The position numbers and the translations under genes are program-made. The notes below the pieces were generated by a model, which saw only the letters and a program-made list of their open reading frames with translations, had not been told where the DNA came from and made no database searches. Shown here piece by piece: positions 53,148 through 64,000 of a DNA stretch of 64,000 nt. The DNA is taken from contig NC_036461.1 in NCBI RefSeq assembly GCF_002775205.1, positions 18,200,015-18,264,014 of the forward strand, written 5' to 3'. The stretch is from Xiphophorus maculatus. Lineage: Eukaryota > Chordata > Actinopteri > Cyprinodontiformes > Poeciliidae. Position 1 is the first letter of the stretch. Every line of letters starts with the position of its first letter.

Positions 53148-56100
53148 GTCACATGCTCAGCTTTTATGTGGCCCCAGCAACTTAAAAGGGGCTTGGGGTA
53201 CTTGTGTAAACAAAGTTTTTTGTTGACAACATCGCAACTCTTCTACAAGAGCTTCATTTCTTACTTCTAATCGAGTCTCAAACATAGATGATATTGATGT
53301 CATTAAAAGCACTTTAAACCACCAGAACAGGAGATTTTTTGAAGTGCAAACTGAAACTGAAAAGGTGATCAAGGGGTCGTGAAACTTGACTCTGTGACTC
53401 CAGTTTTTTCAGGAGGAATGGGACAAATCTCCAGCAATTATTGTTCAAGTTATGCTTGAACAATAATACAAGAAATACAAGAATACATACAAGAAAAGTG
53501 ACTTGTATGGCATAATATTGAAACTATACAGTAAATAACATCTTAAAACAATATGTCTCACTCATTATTCTGGAATTTAGCAAACAGAAATAATTTTTGC
53601 CAGTTCTAAAAGATGTAAGACAGAAAAACTTTAGTCTGAATTAATGTCAGACAGTAAGAAAAACCAGGTATGTATTTTGATGCAATGTGCTAATACCTCA
53701 ATTCCAGTGTATGTCAGATTTACATGGGAAAACAAAACTCATGGTGAAGTGCAGGAACATGATTAAAATGAATGAAAATAAAGCCTGTTTAAAGAAAAAA
53801 AAAAAGACCCTGAGCGCCTGGAGAAATACTGCAAAGGGCACTTTAGAAGATTAAAGGAGAGTCTGTCCACTTGGAAGTAAATTACAAAGGAATGAGATAT
53901 TTTTATAGTAAAGTACATTTATTAGTTGCGGTTGTTTAATGAACCTGTAAAAGCGTCTTCTGCACAGACGTGTGGCATAATAGGAGAGGGGCCAATTAAA
54001 GAGAGTACGTAACAGGAGAGCAACAGAGGTGGGAACTCTTTTTCCTCTCACGCCTCATTTTAATACTGGAAAGCCCCTCACATTTAAACGACTGCTGTCT
54101 GTCTAATGGCTAAAAGAGTGCAAATGCAACATTTTAGGCACATTTCATCTTCCGATTACCTAAAATTTGTATAATTATTCTCAAATTATGCGTCATCACC
54201 CTGCTGTATGTCTGAACATGGGCGTATTTGTTGATGGGTGTGGCGTCTCTGCTATCCTGCTAGGATAAAAACTCAGAGCAAATCGTGGGCTGACGAGGTT
54301 TCTCACACGTTTTGCTGTCCAATGGATATAATGTGTGATTAATACTCTCTGCACCTGCATGTGGTTGCCTATTTTTATTGGAATAACACACACACACACA
54401 CGCACACACACACCCACACACACACACACCCATGTTCACGCATATGTGCTACATGCACACTCATGGACACACCAAATTGTTACTCATCACGGCAGCACAA
54501 GGCGCTATTGTATTTAGCACTTTTCTGCCTTTTTAGTCACATAGCCATTCACATTTTCCAGCAGCATATGCTCGGTGTGTGTGTGTGTGTGTCCATGGGT
54601 GGTCTACTCATATTCCATGAAATACTGCCCACTGCTAAAAATGAAGACGACAGGGAAAGTGTGTGTGATATAGAGAAGTTGGTGTGTGTTTATTGGAGGT
54701 TGGGGTACATGGAGCTGCGTCTCAAGTCAAGGCTACAAACTCTACAAGTTCTGCTTTTGTCGAACGTACTTAGAAATCTTTTTACTTACTGTCTTTATAA
54801 ATCTGACAAGAAAACAACAATTTTCCTATAATGAATCCTTGACAGAGTCTATGAGGTTTTTAGGATTTCTTTAGGATTTTGAAAGAGCAATTCAGGGAAA
54901 ATGAAGGAGGAGAAATTCAGATCAGACAAGGATAAAAGGACCACTTCAAAGCTAGCTGGCATAAACCAGGCTGCAGTCGCTAGGGAATATAATAAAAGAT
55001 TCAAATAAATATTTTTTCTACAGTAGATGCAGTTATAAATCACTGCTTTAGCAAGGTGAAACATTTTTAATTCATTTTATTTATTTCAGTTGCATTTTAT
55101 GCTCTGTTATTGCTAAATGCTTAGCATCTTCTCATTCATTTCTTTTTTTGCCCACCGTTGATCTCCATCTGTGTCAAGTTTGATATACGTATGTTGATAT
55201 GAATCTAAAGCTATGGAAATTCATTTTAATAAATAATTTTCTGACAATCTACAATGTGACCAAACTCTCTAAATCCTAAACGGAGCACCAGCGATTGAGC
55301 CAAATTTGCAGTGCCGTAATTCTGCCACACTTTGCGCTACCTGGACAAATTCCAACAGTTTCTGAAAGGGGAGGCGTTGCGCTTTCCAGCCAGTATTGGG
55401 TTATTATGATAATTTCACACCTGCTGTAGCAGGAAGTGAAATTAATCTTAGGGGCACTCTCTTTATAGATGGTAAATTGCGAAAATAATTTGATAGATAT
55501 TGAAAGTTCCAGTTGTTATGGATAAATTGGCAATTATATATTTACTCACAGGACATTTAAAGAACTGTGTACAATTAAAATAAGCAAGAATATCCATTTG
55601 GAGATCTTAAATTTAGGACATAAGGAGTTAAAACTATAGTCACAAACAATAAAACCCATAAATTAGCTTGTATTTGTGTCACATAGCTGGTGTCCATGGT
55701 AATCTAGGCCAAACCAGCAACAACAGAAAGTGGATAAGATCCAAGTTTTTGTCAAAATAAAGTCCAAACTAAGTTTTGAAATCGAAAGCAACAGCGTTTG
55801 CTGCTGAACCCAACCCACAATAGGGTGATTCATACATGAGTGAGTGGGAGGTGCACTGTGCCCAGTGGCCTCTCCTCTCCACCTTTAACCACTCGGAGAT
55901 CCACCCTGGGAAAAGAAAAACAAAAAAACGGAACTAGGAGAAAGTAAAAGGAGGAGGAAGATTGTTGAGACAGGAATGAGAATCTTGATTCACAAAAATC
56001 CCAACATCCCCCTCGCTGCTCATTGACTGGTTCCTTTGTGGCTGCGGTGAAACATGCTGATTGGCTGCTTGGGTCTGAATGTCAATGCTTCTCAACTGCG

Positions 56101-56774
56101 GACTCTGGAATTTGTGTGGGTGTGTGTGTGTGTTTGTGTGTGATGAGTTAATGGCTATCCATTGAGTACTTGATTGTGTCCCCGCTGTCAACACAGGCCC
56201 TCTTTGTTCAGATTTTCACAAATACCCACATGTACACACGCATCTGAATAAGAACAAGGCATTCCTCCAGCGGCAGGGAACTTGCCATGACAGAAAAAAA
56301 AGAGAGAAAAGGGAGAAAGAAATACCACCACCTTTAGGGACTCTGGTTCCTCCTGGTCCTGGTTTCAGACATGAATCAGTCTGAGGCTAAAAATGTTATA
56401 TTGCTTCATTTTATGATAATTCTATGCCATCTGCTCTTTTCATCATTTCTTTCTTCTGTGGCTGTGGACCCAGATGAACCCAGTCTCGCATAAAAATGAG
56501 TTAAATTGAATTTGCAAGAATATAGAAGTTAAGAGTGTGGCTGTGGTTCTGCAGGGAGCCCTCAGTTTCTGCAAGTCAGGACTCGGCTTTGATTAAATGT
56601 CTGGAAAGCAGATGTATGGCATCTTGACAACCTAAGTGATGCCACAGCACAGTTGTTGCTACCATCAAAAGTAATAGTACCTTGTAAAAGTCTTTTAGAT
56701 TAAAGCAAAACACCATGTATTTCATTGGAATTGCAGATGGTAGTCCAATGAATTGTTCTATCATTGCTCTATCA
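53148..56774. other. Putative intron, no coding exon seen
   Basis: Nothing recognisable apart from a CA tract at about 54389-54430 and short TG runs at about 54577 and 56119. Confidence 0.4.
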
Positions 56775-56854
56775 CAGGGGTGTCAAACTCAATTTCACCA
56801 AGGGCCACTTCAGCATATTGGCCACCCTCAATGGGCCACATTGACGGTATAAAT

Positions 56855-57065
56855 CAGGAATGCCCAAGTGCAGTCCTCCAGACTGCAACTTTTAGATGCG
56901 TCCCTGCTAAAACATACCCCAGACAAAAAGTTGACTTCCCTCATTAGCAGCAACTCAGTTCTGTAGAGGCCTATGAATGAGTTTATGATCCAGGTGTGTT
57001 AGAGAAAGAAGGCATCTAAAGTTGCAGAGTGATAGGTCTGGAAAACTAGACTTGGGCAACCCTAG
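56855..57065. mobile_element. MITE nested in the hAT element
   Basis: CAGGAATGCCCAAGT at the left and ACTTGGGCAACCCTAG at the right are inverted. ATAAAT flanks both sides as a partial target duplication. Internal CTGCAACTTTTAGATG resembles the MITE at 968-1456, suggesting related families. Confidence 0.6.
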
Positions 57066-57639
57066 CATAAATGTATTAAAATACAATGTTAAAAATAAAT
57101 TAAACAACACCTCATATTGTTAAATGACTGATTTTATGTATTCAAGTTTTAAATATTACATTTGCATGGATGCAAAATTACTGCTCAGTTTAAAAATATG
57201 CTCAGTATTTTTAAACTGCTCAGCTAAACTTCGCTCTTTAGCTTGTTAGCTTGTCGATGTTTCAGTTTTATTCCCTGGGAAAATTAATCTTTGTCTGCTT
57301 TAAAGATAAGCAGACAAAGAATAAAAACAAGTTTTCATATTAACTCTCAACTTCATTCACAAAACTTTTTCGTTATTTATTACACAACAAACATGTATTT
57401 CACATAAGAAAAAAACAATGAGGTGATGTTGCCTGTCCTTGAACACAAAGCTGATCCTCTTCACCCTGTCACCAACTCACACACATCCTCATTGTGTTGT
57501 GTAAATAAACACAAAACAAGCAAAATCAATAAACTATATTTATATTCCAGTATACTGAGTTTTGGTTTTACATTCATTCTATTTAAATTTAGTTTGTTCG
57601 TGCTCACCAATGTTTTCCCCTGGTCAGTTCGTCGATGTC

Positions 57640-57865
57640 CGGTTTTAGTTCTATTCTGTGGCAATCCGCAAAATGGCGTGTAGGTTTTCGTCAGTAATGC
57701 GCGATCTGTGCTTGGTCTTGTTTAAATTCATTATTGAAAACATCTGTTCGCACAGATAGATGCTTCCAGACATGGACAAAACACGAGCTGCATGGAGTCG
57801 AAGCTGTGGCATCAAATCAGGGGGCAGGAGACGGTAAAAGTCCTCGATTGAAATGTCACGGAACT
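57640..57865 (-). pseudogene. hAT transposase C-terminal remnant
   Basis: The minus-strand translation contains [40 protein letters not shown] and [17 protein letters not shown], the typical hAT dimerisation region. A frameshift follows LRIA; the next frame continues ELKPDIDELTRGK to a stop. A stop lies just upstream near 57873. It is inactive. Confidence 0.8.
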
Positions 57866-58156
57866 TCGCTCTTTAGCTTGTTAGCTTGTCGGTGTTTCAG
57901 TTTTATTTGCTGGGAAAATTAATAATCAGCTTAAGGTGACTCTGCTGCACTCTAGTGGCGAGAAGCCGTAATGTTGGCTGGTAAGAATCTGAAGGCATTA
58001 TGGGAGATGTAGTTTGTAGTCATTTCGTGCTCAAAACCTATTTTAAGTCAATCAATAGGGCTGTAAAACGGTGGTGGGGGGGAGAGGGCCACATAAAATG
58101 ACGTAGCGGGCCACATGTGGCCCGCGGGCCTTGAGTTTGACACATGTGCTCTATCA

Positions 58157-58720
58157 GAACCCCTTTGCAATCCAGCTGTGTAAAGGTAAGCTACGAAGTT
58201 TTGCAAACTTTATTCATGCCTTAGATATCCCAACATCCCAAGCTTCAAATATGGTGGTGATAGCATCATGCCGTAGAGATGCCTCTCTTCAGCAGGCACA
58301 TGGGGGAGCTGGTCGAAACTGATGGATTGAGCTGAATGTTGGCCCAGCCTGAAATAAAACATGTTAGAATTTGCGAAAGACTTGAGACTGAGGCAGGGTT
58401 TCACTTCCCATCAGAACAACAACTTCAACCAGAGCTACAGTGGAATAGTATGGAAAAAAGTCAAAGTCAAAACCTTGAAAATTGATTGATTGATTGTAGA
58501 CGGAAACCCTCAATCCAATTTGGTTGAGCTTGAGGTAAAAAAAAGGGTAAAAATTAAATTGTTCAAGCTGACATCCTCCAAGAGACTTGCAACAGTACCT
58601 GCAGGATAGGTTTCAGATTTTTGTTGAAGTAAAAATACAAAGAACATCAAGTGTTCCTTCTTTCTTCACATTTATGTGCTACTTTGTGTGTGAAAAATGA
58701 TCAGTGTGTATAATAAGTAC
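58157..58720. repeat. High-copy fish repeat, diverged
   Basis: It contains GGTGGTGATAGCATCATGCC, AACCAGAGCTACAGTGGAAT and ACTTTGTGTGTGAAAAATGA, which fit the dispersed family in the usual order. Confidence 0.5.
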
Positions 58721-61700
58721 TCTGGAAGGCACTTTAAGAGATTGGAGTAAATCTCAATAGGCCTGAGTTGTGGAACATAATGGCTGCTCTGTTACAGGAT
58801 ACTTTCAGCACTGTTTGGTTTGGTAAAAGCAGCAGAAACACTTGATTAGGGGTTGCAGTTGGGGTTGGAAATATCCATATTTTTTTATACATGTATGTAA
58901 ATTCCTGATTGACGAGTTTCTGAATTTCACTTTCACTTTTTTACAATTATGCTTGGGGTCGCTTACTTTTGAAATGTAACTAACCGTGGTTTCCAATAGC
59001 AGCACAAATCTGTCATGGTGTCAGTTTTATAGGTTAGGCTTTCTTGCTTGGAATTTGGAAAGGTATCTGGCCAAGCGAAGGATACTTTTATGAGAGGTCA
59101 TAAGACGAAGATGTGACATCATTGGCTGGCAGTGGGCGCCTTTGGCTGCTTTGCGTGTAAGATGTTCAAGCCTGCAACATCCATAACTGCACAACATATC
59201 AACTAACAACATGCCTGGGGTAAATGATTCCCTTTTATTTGTCAGTGTGGGCAGACCATGCGTCTCATAGTTGACCACAGACTGAGGAAGACAGACCGAA
59301 GGATGGAAAATTGGAAGACTGAGCTCGATGAAACGTAAAGGAAATGCATATGCAGTGTGTTGCACAACGAGAAGAGAGTAAAATACAAGAGATTTGGATA
59401 AATCCACCCATTTTGCAATAGACCTTCAGTCTAAACATCATCTGTCCTTCTTGGGAAACAAGCAAAGAGTCTTTGCCTCTGTTTGCTCTGCCAGTCTGTA
59501 CGTCAGGGCAGAGTACAGCTATTGCAGAGCTGTTAGTAAATTAAAATGTGAGTTGGGAGGACAGGAAGAGGTGGAGGAGGGAAGTAGCAATCTCTCTCTA
59601 GGGGAGTGAAAATGACCCAGTTGTACTAGTTTGCCCTTCCTTGTTTTTCTCCTCTCACTTTAATCCTAATCCATTTACGGAGCGTCATTGGCAAGATAAG
59701 ATTGCTTTGACACTGTCAAGGCTCAAGTGCATCTCTTCCTCGTTCTGGCTGGAGGAAGCCGGAAGTGGGCTGGTGTTGCGAGAGGAATGACAGCCTTTAT
59801 CTCGGTCACTAAACACAGACTCAGGGAGGCCCGTCATTGTTTGCTCTGCAGCTCCGTGCGCATGCACACTTAGAGGACGGTGTAGCGCGACCGCGGAGCC
59901 AGCGGCGAGCGCTGATATTCAAGCCCAAAAAATAAGGTCATGTTTTGCAGAGGAACACGTAGACAGACACAGAAGCGGACGCGCTCCGCTCGGCTGCGGT
60001 TGGACGAAGCAGTGGTGTGTGTTTAAATACGTGTGTGCGGTGGACTGTTGGCAGGCAGTATACGATGAACTGGTCAGAACCAAGCACACTCCAGCTTCCC
60101 TCATGCCTTCCAGTCTGACCACTAGTGGCTGTGCATGTGTGTGAACTTCAGTGCAGTTTAATGCTCCATCCATGCTTCCTTCCTTCCACTGTGGACAAAA
60201 CTCTTTGGATCATTTTGATGGCAGAACATTTTGATCCTGATCAGCGTATCGAGTCCAACTTTATGTGGAAAAAGCTTTTAAATCATTTTGTATCTTAGTA
60301 GAACAATGCTATCTTAGGTAGTTTGAAAAAGTTAAGAAAAAATGAATAAGTTTTCAACATAGTTTAGGTCTGAGGACTCTTAAAGCCACGGATGCCGGCT
60401 GACAGTGTCCTATGAACTATTTGTTTAATGTGGGTATATTTGTTGAATCATTACCCTAATGATGCAAGAAAACAAGATGAAGAAAAAAATATATTTCGAT
60501 ATATATCAATTTTGGGATTTTTTAACAATCAGATACAGGTTAGTTTCATTTGTGGTTTTAAATTGTATATGTATGCAATGCTTTTTGAAGTGTCCTCAGT
60601 CTGAACTCTCATGTCGCATTTCATCCGTCTCTGTTTCAAAAACACAATTCTGCACCACAGGAGGCAGGAAGCTGAGCGATCAAACAGACAAAACAAGAAT
60701 GGTGGATGACCAGTGCTCCATTTAATAGTTTATTACGTTGCAATTCTCTTATTAAATGTTCTCTATTAGTAAGCTTTTTAGATTTTCTTTATCTTATGCA
60801 TCATCCCGACTAAAAAAGTAGGATCTGATATTTTTGTTTAACTATTTCTTAACTGAACAAATTTTGTGTAGTGAGGCTATCGTGATGCCATAAAAGTTGG
60901 ATTTGCATAAAGGCTTATTTCTTATTTCTTCGCCAATAAATGTTTCTTCAATTGGGTGGGTGCTTGATGGACATTCCGAAATTCATTACTGAGTTTCCCC
61001 GGAAAGTAGTCTAGAGTCACAAACATATTAAGTCAACTGTCAGAAACCATCTTCAGTGTTGTTTGATTTTGCAACACACTTATACATGCACAGAGTTTGG
61101 CTAACAGAATATTCCAGGAATACATTCAGGCATTCGCAATGGTTAAAGAAGTTTTTTTTTTTTTTACATCAAAAAATGATCAAAAACAAAAGACAAGATT
61201 TCAGCATATTTATTTTACTCAACTTTTTTCCCCAAACATGGAAACATTAGGGTCTAATTAAGATGCACTCTTGCTCTCATTTTTGTAACTTATTACATTT
61301 TCAATTAAAATAAATAGGATCAGTAACTATTACATTTGTCACCATCTGTAGTTTCTAAAAAGGCTCATTTGTATCTTTTGACTCTTTCATTGTTGTTGTC
61401 TCATTAGAGGTTCTCTGCTCAGCCAAGCACATCTAATCCTAATGATCTTTGTACCCACAAAGGCTAATTTGAGCTTGAGTGAACATGTCTTTGTTACCAG
61501 CACCTCGTTAACTCTGTGTTTCTTTTTATTAATTCTGTTACAATGACAGGAGGATAATTTTAGGATTATGTCCTAAAATTATTCATTAAATGGATATAAC
61601 TAAATGAAGTAGACTCATTGACAAAGCAGTTCATTCAAAATCCAAAATTGAGCTTCAAGAAAAAATTGGAATATAACAGAAGATCAGACGTCATCCCAGT

Positions 61701-61812
61701 GAAAAGTGTGTCCATAAACTTTGAGCTACATGCAGCTGGTTGGGGCTCCTTATGTTTGAATTACTGTATCAATGCAACATGGTTCTACTCATGTGTACCA
61801 AGATGTTTGGCC
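58721..61812. other. Putative intron, no coding exon seen
   Basis: No supported exon. A small CpG-rich patch (about 59855-60010) interrupts otherwise AT-rich sequence. A hairpin lies at 61554-61582. Confidence 0.4.
61554..61582. repeat. Perfect 12-bp hairpin
   Basis: ATAATTTTAGGA and TCCTAAAATTAT flank TTATG. Confidence 0.85.
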
Positions 61813-62160
61813 TAGGGATGCACTGATTAATCGGCCAGCCGATTTCCTTCATTTTGGAAGATTGGTGATCGGCCGATACTTGCATGTGGAGGGGATCTTA
61901 TCCACTGATCTTACCTACCTCTGCAAACCTCTAAAAGTCAACCAGTCTCTCAAATGACAGAGGGTTGACTGATACACAGGCCCACGTCTGCAGTTGACAA
62001 CAGTTACGGTTGTCACCCCAACAGTTGCTATATTTATCAAGAAAGTTGCTAAATATAGCATCTTTCTTGCTATATTTGGCGACATTTCAAAAAAAAAAAA
62101 AAAGCATCGGCCAAAATTGGAATCAGCAGGATTTCAGACTTTTTAAAGATCGATAAAGAA
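61813..62160. mobile_element. MITE remnant with ATCGGCC ends
   Basis: CTAGGGATGCACTGATTAAT then CGGCCAGCCGATTT at the left, and GCATCGGCCAAAATTGGAAT near 62104, fit a common fish family with ends like AGGGATGCACCGAT. The right terminus is not clear. An internal TTGCTAAATATAGCA pairs with nearby TGCTATATTTGG. Confidence 0.45.
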
Positions 62161-64000
62161 AACTGCAACTTTGAGCAACAGTCCAATTCTTTTTTTTTCT
62201 TAACTCAGATACCTTCTGTGGTTCATTAGTGTCTATAAATTACACACAAAAAAACTAAATTCCTGAAATAAATTAACTTTTTGATGACTTAGTGAGGTTT
62301 GTTTTTTTAATCCCTTTTTCAGTTTGTCTTCTTGCTTTTCTTAGTTAGTGGTGGACTTTATGGATATTTACCCTGAGATTATACATTCCTGCAACTCAAA
62401 TGGATGCCAAAAACTATCCTCTCCAGTCCTTAGAGTGCTGTGCCGCTAACTTTAGAGCTGGAGGAAAAGAGTGTAGGCAGACTGTACACACTTTAATCAT
62501 TTTCTCAGAAATAATTTCTTTTAACCTGGAAGGCTTCCACAAAGACTGTAAGTTCACATCTTATTAGTTTCTGTGGAGGCTATTGATTTTAGAGCTACGA
62601 GAAAAAGACTGGGCACAGAAAGAAACAAACGGATCAATTTCCCCTTCGGTAGCAAGCTGAACTTTGACAACCGTGGTGGAGTTTTCTGATGATCTGAACG
62701 CCACGCAAATGTCTCATATTGCGAGTGAGCTCATGTCTCCTCCTAAGGTAAATCTAAAAGTTTGAATATTTATTTTAATAACAATAGCACAAAGAGACAA
62801 AACCCCAGCGGACGCTCAAGGATGTCGAAGGCGAGATTTTTTTCCTCATTTTGATCATGAGGTTTTCTTCTTATGCAGATGTGCAGATGTCTGTGGCATC
62901 TGCACAATGTGCCAGCACTTCCTATGATTGTCAGTTCTACGTCCTTGTGGTTTCCATGGTTACAGACATTGCTGGATCCCCCAGACATGCACAGACACCA
63001 GACAGATAAAGGTAACTTGAGCTGGTAGTTAAAGCAGAGCCACGCAGCCTGCTGAGAACTGCAAAATCCTCAAACAAGGCTCTTTTTCTCCATCCCACCT
63101 CTCTTCTGGGACACCAGAGACATTTTACTGTTTTTGTTAAAGAAAGAGCTTGCTTGGAACAGCTTTGTGGTTACATGTGACCAGATATTTGTTGCCTTTT
63201 TGTTTCCTGTCATGTGTTTTTTCCTGAAATGCAGGAAATGTGGTTATTTACTCAACTCCAGCTGCTTAGATTGATCATGACATTTTAAGAAATTACAGTT
63301 TGAGACTGTTTTATATCTTTTCACTGCCGTTGTTTTACTTGTCTTGATGTTTTTGATGCAAGCTAAAAGGTAAAAATGGGAGGTTGGCATGTGCCGTGTT
63401 ACCACACTTTTATGCTGTTCTTTCTTCTCTTCAGTCTCCCTGTAATTTTTCCCTTCTGTTTTTTGGTAAAAGTATAAATTTTTTCATACTTTGCATGAAC
63501 TCAAATTTGAAGTGTGCAATTGATTTAAAAGTTTTGCCACAGACTCCCAAAATAATGTAGGTCTGGACTTTGACTGGGCCATTTTCATACACCAGAATGC
63601 GTTTATCTAAATCCTACTTTTGTTGCTGTCGATGTGTGTTTGGTACTGTTGCCACAACTTTGGGATTTTTATCTGTAAGACAAAAGTGAAAATCCTTCTA
63701 CAGCTACGCAATGCTTTGTGTTGGTCTGCCGTCTCAAATCCCAGTACAATATGCTGGAGTTTTTGATTGTATTATCACAAAAAATCTGTAAAATCTCAAT
63801 GTGTTTGACTGGTTTTGCAAGATGCTGCATTTCTTCTTATCTATCTTGTGATCTGCTCACAGAATCCTGACAGCAGATTTCGTCTGTCTTTGCCTCCTCA
63901 TCTGGCCAGGTCGGTCAGGGCCCCTCGAGGGGGGGGGAAATTTTGATTCTCTTTCTTCTTAGCTTCGCAGGAGCTGCAGGTACATGCATTTGTGTGGATT
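62161..64000. other. Putative intron, with a repeat copy at 63535-63800
   Basis: No coding exon is recognised. AGGTCTGGACTTTGACTGGG at about 63560 and TTGGTCTGCCGTCTCAAATC belong to the dispersed high-copy family. Confidence 0.4.

Larger units (their letters stand above)
56775..58148. mobile_element. hAT element with perfect 8-bp target duplication
   Basis: The left end is CAGGGGTGTCAAACTCAATT and the right end ...GGGCCTTGAGTTTGACACATGTG. CTCTATCA flanks both ends (56767-56774 and 58149-58156). The 1.37-kb interior holds a nested MITE, a transposase C-terminal remnant on the minus strand, and a direct repeat (about 57224-57285 and 57860-57920, TTCGCTCTTTAGCTTGTTAG). It is non-autonomous. Confidence 0.9.

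Noticed and set aside
62655-62748. Possible exon ending SELMSPPK before GTAAAT
   Set aside because: The frame is closed by a stop about 10 codons upstream, the acceptor is weak, and the peptide is not recognised.

Overview
The window is vertebrate nuclear DNA, almost certainly from a teleost fish. It has split genes with GT-AG introns, four recognisable vertebrate orthologues, and a dense background of fish-type mobile elements (hAT, piggyBac-like and Tc1/mariner remnants, LTR and LINE pieces) with long microsatellites. There are no operons, bacterial features or CRISPR arrays. I cannot name the species.

Layout. Positions 1-8000 are repeat-rich. They hold a left-truncated coiled-coil reading frame, an LTR end with a primer-binding site that carries two nested insertions, a piggyBac-like element with TTAA at its left edge, and a 269-codon minus-strand frame (4684-5493) that contains two copies of a TTC7-like N-terminal segment. 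A third, damaged copy lies at 2940-3230. Positions 8583-12512 (minus) encode pccb, the mitochondrial propionyl-CoA carboxylase beta chain, in 15 exons. Positions 14180-18746 (plus) encode msl2, the RING/CXC ubiquitin ligase of the MSL complex, in 3 coding exons. These two genes are head-to-head across about 1.7 kb. Positions 20983-25296 (minus) encode a TRAIL-type TNF ligand, tnfsf10, in 6 coding exons, tail-to-tail with msl2. Positions 31234-35074 (minus) encode nceh1, neutral cholesterol ester hydrolase 1, in 5 exons.

Positions 35-46 kb are intergenic, with hairpins, simple repeats and one open block bounded by splice-like sites (37099-37401). A GC/CpG-rich block at 46.7-46.94 kb ends in a strong splice donor and looks like an untranslated first exon of a plus-strand gene. 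No coding exon of it is recognisable before 64 kb. A 338-bp segment just upstream of this block is copied almost perfectly 6.4 kb downstream. The last 17 kb look intronic and hold repeats, including a complete hAT element with a perfect 8-bp target duplication and transposase remnants.

The genes do not form one pathway. pccb acts in mitochondrial propionate breakdown, msl2 in chromatin and dosage control, tnfsf10 in death-receptor signalling, and nceh1 in neutral lipid hydrolysis. The pccb-msl2 and tnfsf10-nceh1 pairs each match neighbouring pairs on human chromosome 3q. Here the two pairs sit side by side.
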